This document shows positions 25,831 through 38,283 of a DNA stretch of 64,000 nucleotides, one piece after another. The notes under the pieces were generated by a model that worked only from the letters and a program-made list of their open reading frames with translations, did not search any database and was not told the DNA's origin. This DNA is from Protonemura montana (Eukaryota; Arthropoda; Insecta; Plecoptera; Nemouridae): assembly GCA_947568835.1 (NCBI GenBank), contig OX387606.1, forward strand, positions 17,360,001 to 17,424,000. The letters are read 5' to 3'. A program made the position numbers and the translations under genes. Each line of letters opens with the position of its first letter. Positions within the stretch are counted from its first letter, which is position 1.

Positions 25831-25845
25831 CCCCCCCCCCCCCCC
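25831..25845 (+). repeat. poly(C) tract, 15 bases
   Basis: An uninterrupted C15 run followed by a pyrimidine-rich stretch leading to the CT microsatellite about 100 bp further on. Confidence 0.9.
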
Positions 25846-25944
25846 TCTCTAATCAAAACTTCGGTGTCTTTCATCATCCCTCTCTCCCTCTCTTTTCCTC
25901 TCTTATTTTGAGCCGTGCACCGTATCTCCATTCAGCGCCCACTA

Positions 25945-25950
<6 letters not shown>

Positions 25951-25976
<26 letters not shown>
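25951..25976 (+). repeat. (CT)n microsatellite
   Basis: About 13 CT units in tandem within a long pyrimidine-rich region (about 25830-25980). Confidence 0.9.
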
Positions 25977-25980
<4 letters not shown>

Positions 25981-27440
25981 CCGCTTCTAATCATGTCGAA
26001 AGTTTGCGAAAACTTTACCAAAGAGTAAAAAATGTCTGTACACATACAACCAGTTTTCTACTATTTTCGTTTGCCAGGACGTCCGCTCGAATGCGTTGGG
26101 ATCTGCGGACCATCGATCAAAAAATAAAAGAAGCTTCGTTTTTTGACGCAATTCGCACATCGTCAAAATATCGCCCGCATTTGTCATTCCTCTATCGAAA
26201 ATCAATCATAATGTACACATGAATTATTCCACGCTCTTTGGATTCAATTAAATTATCGCCCCTTTTAAAGTCAGTTTGCATTAATTTACAAAATCAAATT
26301 TACACTTTCGATCCTTTTGTGTATATCCGAAACGTAGCTCGGTTGAGAATCAATTCCAGGCCGGCATGAAAGTAATTTACAGCAGTTCGTTTCGTACAAA
26401 GCAGTGTGAAAACTGAAGTAAAGCCCTAATTGTTAGGCCGTGTTAAAAAGTCATGGCGAAGTGATCCCTTCAGCAGTAAGGCTTCACTCTCCGGCACCAA
26501 TAGAGCTGTGTAAGCGCGGGCTTGAGCAAAGCTTTCCACAGGAATATTCTTGCCCCGGCAACGATCACCAAAAGCGACCGTTTATATTTTCCATGTATAT
26601 ATTTTTATACATTTTTCATTTGCTAACGGCTGCTTTAATCTACCTGGAAATGGCATGACTGCCAACATGCATTTCTACAAACAGCCACGACGGCTGAACC
26701 AGAACGGAATATTTAATTAAACTATCAAGTGACAGAGAAAACGCTTTCATAGGACGCCGCCGCTCGAGCAATTCAACAGTGACGTGCGGATATTGGTTTA
26801 AGGATTTCCAAACGGGGTAAAAAAAGCAATTATCGAAAATAACACCAAGCTGCTTCTTGTTTTACAATGTGTTATTTGATGTTTGTACGAAACAATTAAA
26901 AATTTTCGCTATGTAGAACAGAGTTGGTCTGTCACATTCTTGTATTATTTTGCTCCCGTTGACCTACATAAAATAAGTATGGGAAATCGCTTCCAATCAA
27001 TACACCGAGGGTATGTTCAGACAAACACTGTTGAGAATCAAGAGCGGAGAGCTCTTCGTCGCTTCTGCAGTTCATAATTGCTGATCACCGTTCAATGCCG
27101 CCCAGATTCTTGTGTCTCCGAGGAACTTTCATTCGGATCGAACGCCGAAATTGTTCGTTCGTTGTTCGTTAAACTTAAGAAACCATTGCTGCCTCCGAAC
27201 CTCGGAGAAGCGAGGGAATATTTTCAGCTGCCGGCCAACTATGCCGGCAACATGCCGGGCCTACCAAACATGTACTGTGCGAGATTGCAGGAAACGGGAC
27301 GACAGAGGAATTTACCGAAAGTTACAGAATTTATGATTAACTTCTTCTATAGTTGCAATTTTTTATCAGGAAAAAAGATGAAATTTATGTTTTTCAATTA
27401 AAATTAGAACGATATGCATATCTAAATAAGATGCTCTAAG

Positions 27441-27462
27441 CCAAGCGAACCGATTCGCTTGG
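27441..27462. repeat. perfect 9-bp palindrome, 4-bp loop
   Basis: CCAAGCGAA and TTCGCTTGG are separated by CCGA, giving a compact GC-containing hairpin. Confidence 0.75.
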
Positions 27463-28262
27463 TACGAATTGTTCAGCGAGGTAGTGAATCAGAACGACAC
27501 TTGCTCAGCACACTTCATGTTGCTTGCTGGGTGAACTTCATCACTACTGGTATAAGTTTATTATACTGTTTGAGCTAAAGGGCTTCAGAACGTCTGCAAA
27601 GCGGAGACTGTGTGCTAAAGAACGCTATGCCAATTTTGATATCGACTGCCGTTGCAGGAACAATCCCAGAGGAATAAATACCCATAGATACTTATTAGGG
27701 ATGGTATATCCATGCCCATTTTATTGTCGTGGGTCTTCGGGATATTCAGAGAACAATTAAATTCGGAAAACAAAAGCATTGCACAAATCTCTCGGCTATT
27801 GCTTGTTAAGTTCTGGTTAAATTGACCAACCCCACCGGCTGTTTTATTCTCTCGAGCGCGTACATAGTTCTCATCTTCATGTGCAGTTTCGTCTGCGTAC
27901 AGGCAAAATTAACACTACCCTGTGCTACGAGTGCGATATTATGAAACTGAATCTACCGATAAAACCAAATCCCGATTTCATTGCAAATAGGCTCTGTTAC
28001 GATAAAGAAATTATGAGCGTTGTTTTTCCACGCCACGGTCCAAAATGAAAACTCCTCTTTCAGGCCACGTGCAAAATAATCACCACGTGCAAAATAATGA
28101 ACGAGATGCCACTCATTTGCGACCTCATTAACCAGTCCTACTATGAATCTCCTATGTGATGAACAGGATTTTCAAACAGCTGTCCAATATCTCGTGTACA
28201 TACAACAACGCCCCCTTCCCCCAAAATAAAACTCTTTGTGAATAAAACCAACGACCCCCTAC

Positions 28263-28625
28263 CTTGGTGTAGACGCCGGCACTCGACAGCTCGTTCTCAA
28301 TCACCATCACGATGATGCCGAACATTCCCATCACCAGAGCATAGTCGCTAATCCTCTTCCTCTTCTCAAACAGCGCTTTCCGCTTGCCGAGCCGATATCC
28401 GATGTTCGGCTTACACTTGGACCCACTGCTGTCCATCGAGCCACCCTTGAAGATGCCGCCACCGAGGGCGCGCTCTTCCGTGTAGTGTGGATACTCGGAA
28501 TGGACGCCGACCAAGGCGATGCCCGCCTCTTCGGTGGCGCCACCGCCGCCGCCGCCACTGCTGTTCGCCGATGTTCCTCCTTTCATCGCGGCCGGGATCG
28601 ACAACGTCGAAACTGGCTTCCGCAG
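28263..28625 (-). CDS. SK: SK calcium-activated potassium channel, exon ending after S1
   Basis: This 363-nt exon encodes 121 residues of an SK channel. It begins [11 protein letters not shown], has a glycine run (six Gly at exon residues 24-29), then the hallmark block [20 protein letters not shown] (residues 74-93), which in SK channels directly precedes S1. S1 follows at about 93-113 ([20 protein letters not shown]) and the exon stops at AGVYTK. The SK family forms voltage-independent plasma-membrane potassium channels gated by calmodulin bound to the C-terminus, shaping after-hyperpolarisation in neurons and muscle. Borders: acceptor TGCTTCCAG|CTGCGG after a pyrimidine-containing run, donor ACCAAG|GTAGGG. 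Both are phase 0, so it joins exon 1 in frame. The exon carries one of six membrane segments; the pore lies in exons not found here. Confidence 0.93.
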
Positions 28626-28794
28626 CTGGAAGCATTGCAAGTAGTGTGGTTAACGGAAGTAATCTTGCCCAGTCAAACAGCGAGCAAGAGTCCAATGCAC
28701 ACTGGTCATTTGGTGTCAACCACCGGTCTGTGTCGACTCCCTTTATGGGAGAGCCGAGACTTGCCAAGACGTTGACGTTGATTGCGAATTGGGA

Positions 28795-28814
28795 GGGGGG
28801 GGGGGGGGGGGGGG
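28795..28814 (+). repeat. poly(G) tract, 20 bases
   Basis: An uninterrupted G20 run followed by further G-rich sequence, about 170 bp upstream of the SK exon 2 acceptor. On the transcribed strand it is a C20 tract in the intron. Confidence 0.9.
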
Positions 28815-31779
28815 AGAGGGGGCATGGGCCTGGGGTCTGATCTCGCGGTTGCCGCACAACGTTACGGAAAAGGTCTTTGTGTGTTGCATTCTAAGCTTCT
28901 TGGGCGGATTTTAGCTTTAAATTTATTATCTCAGTATGTAATGAAATTTATTACTCAAAGTTAATTAGCCACTCAACTTCCAAGGTCTAGTTATTACATG
29001 GCAGTTAAAAACGTAATCACTCGTCAAATCGGATTACAAAACGTGATTGACTGTTACCAAAGCGATGACGACCTGTTAAAGAGCGATTAGATTTTGACAG
29101 ACTGTTGCACAAAAGTAAAAGCAGACCAGCGTGCATTTTTGGTGCTCATTAAGCTGAAGGTCTGGTGCCGATGATAAAGTGCTACAGCAAAATATACGTC
29201 TCTGATGTGTATTGTGTGTATCATGGCAACTAACAAGCTGATTGTGGATGCTGCCTTGTAGCACACGGGCGACAAGTGTGCATTGCACGCCCACACAAAC
29301 TAGAGCCCGTGCATTTGTGACCTACATAGATAGTCTGTGATCTGTACGGAATACATTAGCACGTGTATGCAACCCTCGGCCAGCAAAATTGTCCATTTTA
29401 GTTAACATTTCTCTGCGCTATTCTAATGGCTTGTAAGTGGAGGTGCCTTGTCCGCTTTTAGTTCTTCGTGATTCAATTGGCCAGTTAACGACTCGGACTT
29501 TAGATACTTTCACAGACAATAGCACACTTTGTTCCGCACTCTCCGACAAACTGTGTCCTGGAAAATGGGTTCAAACCGGGTGTACAAATGAAAAGTAGCA
29601 CCATTGTGCAATCTGCCGCCATGGCAACATGCTAACCGCCGTTTCTCTTTCACGACGCGAACTATGCTTTTGTTACTCTCTGTCTGTCTCGTTTCCTTAT
29701 GGAAAGACAGCACGCGAGACCTCTGACTTGTTAATGGTTCTTAGCAAATTTTCTTATACAGTGGGAAAGGAAGAAAATCAAGTGGTTATTGTATTGAAAT
29801 GAGAATTTTCCGAATGAGAAAGTAATAATAAAGTTGGATGCATTTAGATGAGTATGTATTCATCTCCGTTCCAGTTTGAGTGCACTTTTTACAGTTAATA
29901 ATCGACGAAGAATTACTGCAGAGTAATACATTGTTCGTGTGGCTTATTCCTTTTAGGTGGATCGCGAGTTTCCTTGAATTTCCTAGGGAATTTACCAGAA
30001 GACACATCTCCGCGTAAACGTATTATCCTTGTCTATTTCGTATGTACGCAAAGGAAATGAGATTTTAGAAGAGATAAATGTTTAAGCATTAACATTGTGA
30101 TGCCGAGGCTGCAAGTCGCGCACTTTCGGGGGAGCACTGAGCTGCTTCCACAGAAGTACACTCCCAACACTCTGCTCGAGATCGCCAATATTATGCATGC
30201 TTGTTCCTAGTGCCAGGGTATGCTTGCAAAGCAGCAAACAACAAACAGCAAACAGACAAATAGATATTTTCCCACTTTCCATGTTGTCATAACGACAAGT
30301 GGAACGGTTCGCAGAACTCGCACGGTATATCCTTCACGGAACATTGAATCCGAAGATTTAACAGATTTTCGAGAGCGCTTCAAACATTTTAATTGAGTGT
30401 GGAATAATTTCGATGGCGTTGAACGTGCGACAACGGCTGTGGGTAACACAATCTAGGGAAAAGGATCTTTGGGTTTATTTTACGACATCGATAGGCAGTA
30501 AAAATAAACGTGGTCCGACAAAACGATGATAGGTACTGAGCCAGTGGAGTTGTTAAAGGTCTCAGCGGAGCGTAATTGGTAAAAAATGTAAATTATAAGA
30601 AATCGATTTGAGTTTAGAGCGAATTTAAAATTCTATTGCACGTATTTTTCAGTCTATACGGAAGGGAGCTTGCAAACAGTATCGTTAAAGTAGAAAGAGG
30701 AAAAGCAATTGTCAGTAAAGCAAGCGCGTCTAGTGTCCACACATTCTGCAGGATATCTACACGAATAAAGAAGCCACGTTTATAGCTGTCAGTAAATGGT
30801 ATGCCTGACGAATCCAACTTTGTGCGCAAGTTTTTCCCCGCGAAGCCAAACTCGAGGCATAAAACCAAAAACCGAGGATATCGCGAAGCGGAGGTTCGGG
30901 CGCGGGCACATTGCTATTCATGACAATTGAGGAGGAGGGTTCCCACACACAGACATTCATAAGTCTGGAAAATGGAGGAAAATATAATAAAAAGCAGGGC
31001 GAAAAATGTATGAAAATGAATAAAACAAACCTAATTTCTTTCCTCCACTCCGAGAGCATGATATAAAAGTAACAGTCGGAAAGAAAACTTGTTTGGTTAC
31101 ACAAGAAAATATAAAAAATATCTGATATACACATCGGGCTGAAATGAATGGCAAGGGCATCCTTGACAACGCCATGTAGTTTAACAGAGAAGTAAATATA
31201 ACATTTTGATGGTAAGCATCACAACAAATCCCTATATTGCAATTGCTTATTTTACGTCCGTCAGAAAAATCGCCTTGCCTCGTGATAAATTGCACCCAGA
31301 AACGCGCGTTTATTTTTGTTTCGTGGACCACTTCCATCTATTTGCCATTCTTTATCAAGGGAAATCAGATTGATTTCCGTTCATTTCACTGGCTCCTTTC
31401 CAGCTGACTATTTCATCGAAATTTCATAAGCCTCTGACGGCGCGTACACGCTGCACTGGATCATTTTCTGCATCGCTTCGCCGTTGCCAAAAAAATTGAG
31501 ATTAAATCTGATTGCATTCAAAATTCGGGAATATCGGGACGTTTTTTTTATTATCTCGTCCACTTCATTATCCAGCTGCGCTACTGGGATTTTCAGTCGA
31601 GTAATAATGAAATGAATACAAGCCCCGCTGAGTAGTTTATCGACATGCACTATATTTACAGGCAGTAAGCTTTTCAATGGACCTTGTTTTTAATTTCCAA
31701 GAGTATGAATAGTAGACAAGTGGCAAATTAATTAATGAGCGTCAGCAAACGTTACTGCTAGAAATTGGTCTATTTTACA

Positions 31780-31985
31780 TATTTTCTAGCAGCGCCGTCT
31801 GGGGAACTGCAGCTTCTAGCCCCGGCCTTCCTACGCCGTCGGAGTTTCAGTGATAAACCGCCTCAACTTGAAAGTTAAGATTCCCAAAAGCGCCGTTCTC
31901 AGTCGCGAGAAGCCAAGCGAAGCGCGTAGCGCCGTCTTTAGGCCGCGCCGAGTCAGCGATCGAGGCCCGCGTAGAGGAACAATTT
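31780..31985. other. GC-rich intronic island
   Basis: GC- and CpG-rich DNA within the SK intron, with two copies of AGCGCCGTCT (about 31791 and 31938). No open frame of interest. It could be a regulatory island or an inserted repeat; a short inverted repeat (GACACGC and GCGTGTC) follows at about 32014-32038. Confidence 0.4.
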
Positions 31986-33732
31986 ATAAAACATCACCTT
32001 CTACATCCTGACAAGACACGCTAAGAAAAGTGGCGTGTCTCCAGGGGAGGGGAGGGGACTCCACACCCCTTCAAATATAACAGAGGCGGCAAGCTGGCAA
32101 TAATTGCTGCTTATTCAAACGCTAATGAAAAATGGGAAGTTAAGTTTGACACTGCCAAAGAAGGGTGGACCCTGTTTTTTTTTTTGTTCGGAAATGTTTG
32201 CGGGTTTTATGGTCGCGCTCGAACGCGGTTGAAAAAAAAATAGTACGGAGCATTTTACTGAAGATTGGAGACTCAACTGGGCGGAAAATTATTCCGTCAC
32301 CATGAGAAATGTGTTTGCTTTATTTTATCGAGCGAATTGATGGTAAATTTTCCAAGCGTCGACGCCAACGCCACCTGGACGTTCTTTTGGTGGAGAAATG
32401 CGACACGCTTTGCTTCTCAATTGAACGATTTAAAATATGCATGCAGTATAAATTAAAATCTAGCATTTATTTTACCAGAATATTGACGGAAACGTTTTCC
32501 CGGACATTCATCTGAATCTCGCAAAGAAACCAAGCGAACTATCTGACACCTGACACAATGCTTCAGATTACACTTAGTTTGTGTTCGCATTAGAAAGTAC
32601 TGTGGTACGGAGGAAGGCATTTCGTAGAGACAATTGCAATGCTAGTGTCACGAAACGAGCAGTCCTCTTTTCGTGCTCCATGGCGGCTTACTCATAAAGC
32701 GTTTATTTTTATATCCTGAAACTAGACCCATGCATGAGCGCACGTTTAGGAGAGACGACCGATGAACCCATGACCTTTTAGCTGGGTCAATCCCTGGTGA
32801 CACTGACAGAATTCACGTGACAAAACACATGGTATTGTCATTATTATTGTTCTTTAGTAGTTCCTCGCTTGGTTAAAATGTGGGCAAAGACGTAGTACGG
32901 CAAGGTGTCCTCTTATCTAGAAATTGTTACTTTAGGTAACTTAAGAATTAAAACAAAAGGTGCACTAAATTTAATGGATCCCAAAGAGTATTTTAAGCGC
33001 ACATTGACAATTTGAATGAATTAAGCCGTTCCATTCCGCTCAATGTAATTAAACCAATAAGAGGTCAAAGAAGCATCCCTGGTCAAGGTCGTGGTATCCC
33101 TTCGGGTCAATCGTGTTTAAGGATTTTTTTTTCAGGAATATCTGTTTAAGCGTCTGGTTGGCATGGGCAGCACGAAAGATCGAGAAGGGCGAATACGGCA
33201 TCATGTTTGATTCCAGGAGGTATCACTTGATCCCAGCGTGGTCCCGATGTAGTCCCCACGGTTGCAGCCTGGTTACCAAACTAGGATAGATTGGAAGCCA
33301 GCCCAGTCCGAGTCCAAGCTCGGTGGCACGTGAGTAACAATATGCACACGCTTTTAATCGTCCACATTCGCTCTGACCATAAATGCATAATTCTAACTGG
33401 ACAAGTACATCATTCAAAACTAATTATTATTATTGGTTTGTCGCTCATCACTGTCAAGATGGTAACCAAGTGAATGTAACCATTGATTATGTGTACCTAC
33501 CAACGTTGTGACCGTATGAAAGGCAATAAATGTCAGAAGCAATGACTACGTATACCACAAAAAATAATGCGCAATATTTTTAAAGCGAATTAGAAATAAT
33601 TCGGCTCGTAATTCCGCATACCAAGCAACCTTTTTACACCTCAGACATAAAATGGCCGACGGAAAGACACCGACAATTATTTGAAAACTTATTTAAATTG
33701 CAAACGCGTGCGATGCGCTGGGTATTTTATTA

Positions 33733-33810
33733 TAATGAACACTATAACCGTCTCAAAAATTGATGCTCAAACGGGGACTCGAACTCCGATCTCCACCTAT
33801 CGCATAGGTA
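33733..33810 (-). mobile_element. tRNA-derived SINE, copy 2 (head truncated)
   Basis: On the minus strand it carries GATAGGTGGAGATC, a B box GAGTTCGAGTCCCC (about 33774-33787), then GTTTGAGCATCAATTTTTGA. The A-box half is missing: after the anticodon-arm region the match to the other copies ends. Orientation is opposite to copy 3. Confidence 0.75.
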
Positions 33811-33965
33811 CATGGCATCCAACGTCAAATTAGAGTTACTCGAGATTTAATGGTTGTGACGTGGTATAGCGGAACTAAAACCAGAGTGACTGTGAGTACT
33901 GACAGCCTCTTGGTTCTACTCCTTGGAGGTCCGTCATTCTCATCAAATACACTAAAATCGCCTCA

Positions 33966-34150
33966 AAAAGGATGTATCCAAGTAGCTCAATTGGATAGAG
34001 CAACACCCGCGGTAGGTGGAGATCGGGGTTCGAGTCCCCGTTTGGGCATCAATTTTTGAGGCGGTAGTAGTGTGCATATTACACTCTAATTCGCTTTAGA
34101 ATAATGCTTTAGAATAATAATAATATTCTGCATGATATACGTAGTCAATG
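33966..34150 (+). mobile_element. tRNA-derived SINE, copy 3 (best preserved)
   Basis: A clear A box TAGCTCAATTGG (33983-33994) and B box GGTTCGAGTCC (34027-34037) are spaced as in a tRNA. The D stem (GCTC/GAGC), T stem (CGGGG/CCCCG) and part of the acceptor stem (pairing with TTTGGGC) can still be drawn. The anticodon loop CGCGGTA lacks the invariant U33, so this is not a functional tRNA. A non-tRNA body follows, sharing ATTTTTGAG and the TCTAATTCGCTTTAG segment with copy 2, and ends in an A/T-rich ATAATAATAATATT run. Confidence 0.8.
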
Positions 34151-35999
34151 TATTCCATGATGATAAACGCGAAGGGATAAGTAGAAATTTAAGTTAGCTC
34201 GTGTACAGGGAATTACTTCATTGCTAAAATAATTCCGAGTGGGGAGTGAAATAATTGCCTCTTTCCAAATAGTGTAATTGCTAAATTTCATTCTTTCTGG
34301 GTCACGTCATATATATGTATATATATCCTGTTGTATTTTTTTGCAATTCCAAAGGTCATTAATCCACAGTGTTAGCGTGAGTTTTCCTACATACCTCTCA
34401 AAGCAACAAAGCGAGTAAAAGGTATGGGCAAATGTAGAACACGAAGAAAACTAACGTGGCTCATATTATTTGAGAAAACTGTTATTGAGCAATTGGTTTT
34501 CCAAGTTCCGGAAATATGACAAAACGAGCAAGGAAAACAGGCAGACAGACTTTGAGTGATTGAGTACGAAACCTTAAAAACACCCCGTCGCGCGCTCTGA
34601 CGAGTCTATATTGGCTGGGATAGAATTGATTCATAATGTTCTACTCAAATATTAGCCTGATATTTGAACGTTCCACTTCTGTTATTCCAAAATGAAGAGG
34701 AAAAAGAAACCGATGCTTGAAGAAAGAAAGAAAACAAAGGAATTCAACGAAAACTTCTAAAAGCAAGCAAACAAAGCTGGTCAATGAGGGCACCCACTCA
34801 CATTTACATTTAACAAAAATGCATTGTAAACTAGAAACGTATTAATCATTTCCTAAACAAAACAGAACGCGAAAAAGTTTTTCAAGGTCAGTTGTTAAGG
34901 ATGGAGGTGCCGGGTCTCATCTCTACTTACACGCAACTAACATCAAAAACCAGATCCAGGAAAACATAATTTTCCGACAATTTCCCAGCTGGCCTTAGTA
35001 ATCATTTGATAGCTGACACTTTCATATCTAAAGCGTTTTATCTGAAACAAGTCATGCATATAATGCTAAGTAGGTACTTTCGTGAATTACCTTGAATGAA
35101 ACGCTCAGCACTAGGCACACGACTATCATGGGCTAGAAGCAGCACCCGTTTAGCTTCATACTCAACATTCCAAGCACTTCGATTCTGATCTCAGCCAATG
35201 AGTGTTCACGGCGCCGAAAACGCATGCTAGTATCTAGATCACCGAATCGTACCAGCACTACTGCCATATTGGCAAGTGGTTTGACTTAGATTTAGGCAAT
35301 CTACGGCGAATCATCGAACTGCATTTAATTAGTTAACTACAACACTACAATTATGTCGCGAAATTAATTACTTTTTTTTTAAATTGCATTTGATAATTTA
35401 GTTTACGAGATAATTGAGTTTTAAAAAGAAATACACAAGCAAAAAAAAAAGAGCGAAGAATAAAATATAATTACTTTACAGAAAAAAGCGATAATTTTAA
35501 GTTGAATACACAAATTAGAAGAACATGCTTTTTAAGTAATCATGCCATCAAACGAATTTAATAAATCACACTGAAACAACTGGTGAGTAATAAAAATTTA
35601 CCATCGAATTGTTCTTTTTTTAATCACTAGGTGAAATATAATCGTGATTATTAAACACGCAGGTATGCGCTAATGCAACACAGAAATGAAAACATTATTC
35701 GAGACTAAATACATTTGCTAATTAGATCACAGTTTGACTCGTGCATGTTCTTAGACATCTTCGTATTCATCACCAAACCAATTATGTAACGACATATTTT
35801 TCTATTAGATATTTAAATTCCAACGAAATTACTAAAAACACCGTTAATTGTCTCTTCTCCTTCGCAATCGCTCTAAGATTAAATTAACGACATTTAAAAT
35901 CACCAGAAAATTAAACGATAAAAAAACAAAAAACAAAACTTAATTCTTCACGAGTTTATTATACTTAATTGCAAATTTAACATTTTTAGAATGATTTAC

Positions 36000-36380
36000 T
36001 CGCGCGCAGACGCTCGTGAACAACTCGACTCGCCACGTTCAACGCGAATCAACAACGACGCCTAACATCACAGACGTAATCTTGGTCGTCGGCCTGTCGA
36101 CGAAGTGCGTTTCCCAAGCAGGGCGAGCCATGTTGGGGAAACCGCGCGAGGCCGGCCACCGCACGAGCGTCGTGAGTAGCCAGCCGTGGTTACCCGCCGT
36201 GGAACCGTTTCCACTCCCGTCTGCTACTCGGCCAGCGTTCGAGTGAGCGACGCCGACCCGACGTCCTTCTGACCGGCGTCGCGGCGCCACAGTACGCATG
36301 ACCACGGTTAGACGCTCTGCCACCGACGGCGACCTCCATCCACGACTGACGAACCAACGGCGGGAGCGATGGAGTCGACG
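36000..36380. promoter_or_regulatory. CpG-rich island inside the SK intron, candidate alternative promoter or first exon
   Basis: Unlike the flanking AT-rich DNA, this block is GC- and CpG-rich with abrupt edges. Open frames of 76 and 94 codons overlap on opposite strands, as expected of GC-rich DNA, so neither is convincing by itself. Its position between SK exon 1 and exon 2 would suit an internal promoter with an alternative first exon, as SK genes in insects commonly have several N-termini (family knowledge). I found no clear phase-0 donor on the minus strand. Confidence 0.35.
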
Positions 36381-38266
36381 AAATTTACAAATCGGGCTAA
36401 TTTTCAGATTACTATTCTGTTTTGTCGTTGGAATGAAAATGTTTCTGTGTTTAAGGTAGTTTGCATTTATAACATTCGATATTTATATTTTGATGTCGTA
36501 GAGAATATTTCTGGAGCGATACAATAATATTTTTACTCGGATGGGAAGTTCCTCTTTCAATGTAATAGTGACATAAATAAATATTATAAATACATGAAAT
36601 AAAATAAAATATTGACACGTTCAATCGGAGAGTTATTTTTAGCGAAAAGTACAGATAAAATCTTATCACATTCATTGGAGTTTAATATAATTTTACACGG
36701 ATGTGGTAAAGTACACGCTGTGAGTAATTATTTGTACATTTTCCACCACTTCCGATTCTTCACCAACATAGATGATATCTTAGATATCAGTAAAAAAGTC
36801 CCGTCGGGCCTGTCGGACCTTTTGTACCGTTACAAGATGTTAAAACACATACACATTGAATTAAGATTTAAATACACAGCGAATACCTACAGTAAAAAAT
36901 AAAGAAACTGCGATGATGTGGTTTTAACGAAAAAAGCGCACTTAAAAAAAAAACTTTGCGGCACAAAAGTAGTGCGTGTGCAAACAGACACAATTTAACT
37001 AATTACCACATTTGCTCGACACGAATCATTATGCACATGACCATTTTCCAACGCCATTTAAAGAAACGCTGTATAAGAACGGCTGTCCTGGCGCCGATAC
37101 CGATAAATTAGCGGTCCCTTTAAGCAGCACACACAAACCGAACCACCCCATTCAGAAGTCAAGTCAAGCCTCAACTAACATCGCTCATGTAACATGTTTT
37201 CTACAAAACCAAGACAATGATTATGCCCGCATTGCCAGACCACGGTCCTGACGTGCACGACTTTATAGAAAAGCTTGCTTGAGCGCAAGTCCACGAAAGC
37301 CTTTTGTGCGTGCTAACCTGCTGTTTAATGGACTTCTTAATGGGTCTGTTAATCTTACGATTGCGCTTTTAGGGTCACCACGGTATAATCCGAAAAGGAT
37401 AGGCAATTGCGTCTGGGTGGCCATAATTATCGCACGTATAGGAAGCCATCGCCATTAGCGACAAACGTGTCGTTGAATTACAAATCAGCTCTTTTTTGCT
37501 CTGCGCGGGAGTCGCACCGGTATTGTCTTTGCCTCATTAGCATGGGACGATTGGATTGGAACCTTTCGGAGCAATTAGCTTGATTAACATTACGATTACA
37601 CTGATAATTTGTCTCGCTTGTATGCTGATAGTAAGTTAGTGTGACCATAAATTGGCACACAACAGTAATTAGAATATTATTTCGGGTGCCCCCAAAACAG
37701 CTCGTCGGCGAAGTGCTATGAATTGGTGATTCATAAATTCAGATCCTTTACAGGCTTCATTCGGGAGAGGAGATTTCTTTCTTTCGGTGAAATGATTTCT
37801 AATACCGCCTCTGTTCGGTCAGTTTCCTTCGATAAGCGATGAGAAGCGAATATTTGGACGCTGGCCACGACGGGCGGGCTTTCGGCGATGCTGCGCGCAG
37901 GGAACAGGTTTTGATTAAAGGGCCCAATAATTTATATCGAGTTCCAGCAGACAGACCAGCGCGGTAGGACGTCGTGGTGTTTGCAGTTTGAACATAACAA
38001 TGACATTACTTGGCTCCGCAAGCACCATTCATATCACTCGGTTACTTTGCGTGGTGGACATTGTCGGTACTAATTCAACAATGCACCCTCGTTTGATGGC
38101 AATACATCATTGACATTCATGAGCATAATTATTACCCTTTTTCTTTTTCTATTAGTGGTCATTCTACTACGATAACGTATAGTCGTTATGAGGTGTAAAA
38201 TACATTATACTATGAAAGTACATAGTCTGTACATTTGCGAATTAATTGTGAATTTTAAGAATCTAA

Positions 38267-38283
38267 TAAATAAATAAATAAAT
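38267..38283 (+). repeat. (TAAA)n short tandem repeat
   Basis: Four units of TAAA/AAAT in tandem; simple sequence. Confidence 0.7.

Larger units (their letters stand above)
13866..28262. other. long non-coding region, putative SK intron downstream of exon 2
   Basis: On the minus strand this is the sequence that follows SK exon 2, so it should be SK intron until the next exon. I scanned for the S2-S3 region of SK and found no candidate. The only supportable contents are simple repeats, a few short palindromes, one GGAGGTGCC motif (24591-24599), two poly(C) tracts and chance open frames. The longest of these (about 167 codons at 17719-18222 and about 152 codons at 23085-23543) have no recognisable domain. 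Confidence 0.5.
33541..34155. repeat. head-to-head SINE pair forming a large inverted repeat
   Basis: Two copies of the tRNA-derived SINE face each other. The matching blocks include the tRNA-like 3' part, the ATTTTTGAG segment, TCTAATTCGCTTTA-type sequence, and outer ends with GACTACGTATA (33544-33554) against its complement near 34137-34147. The left copy has about 130 bp of extra sequence inside. An intronic RNA could fold into an imperfect duplex here. Confidence 0.7.

Noticed and set aside
33966-34062. A functional tRNA gene
   Set aside because: A and B boxes and several stems are present, but the anticodon loop lacks U33, the acceptor stem is imperfect, and related degraded copies with a shared non-tRNA body mark it as a SINE.
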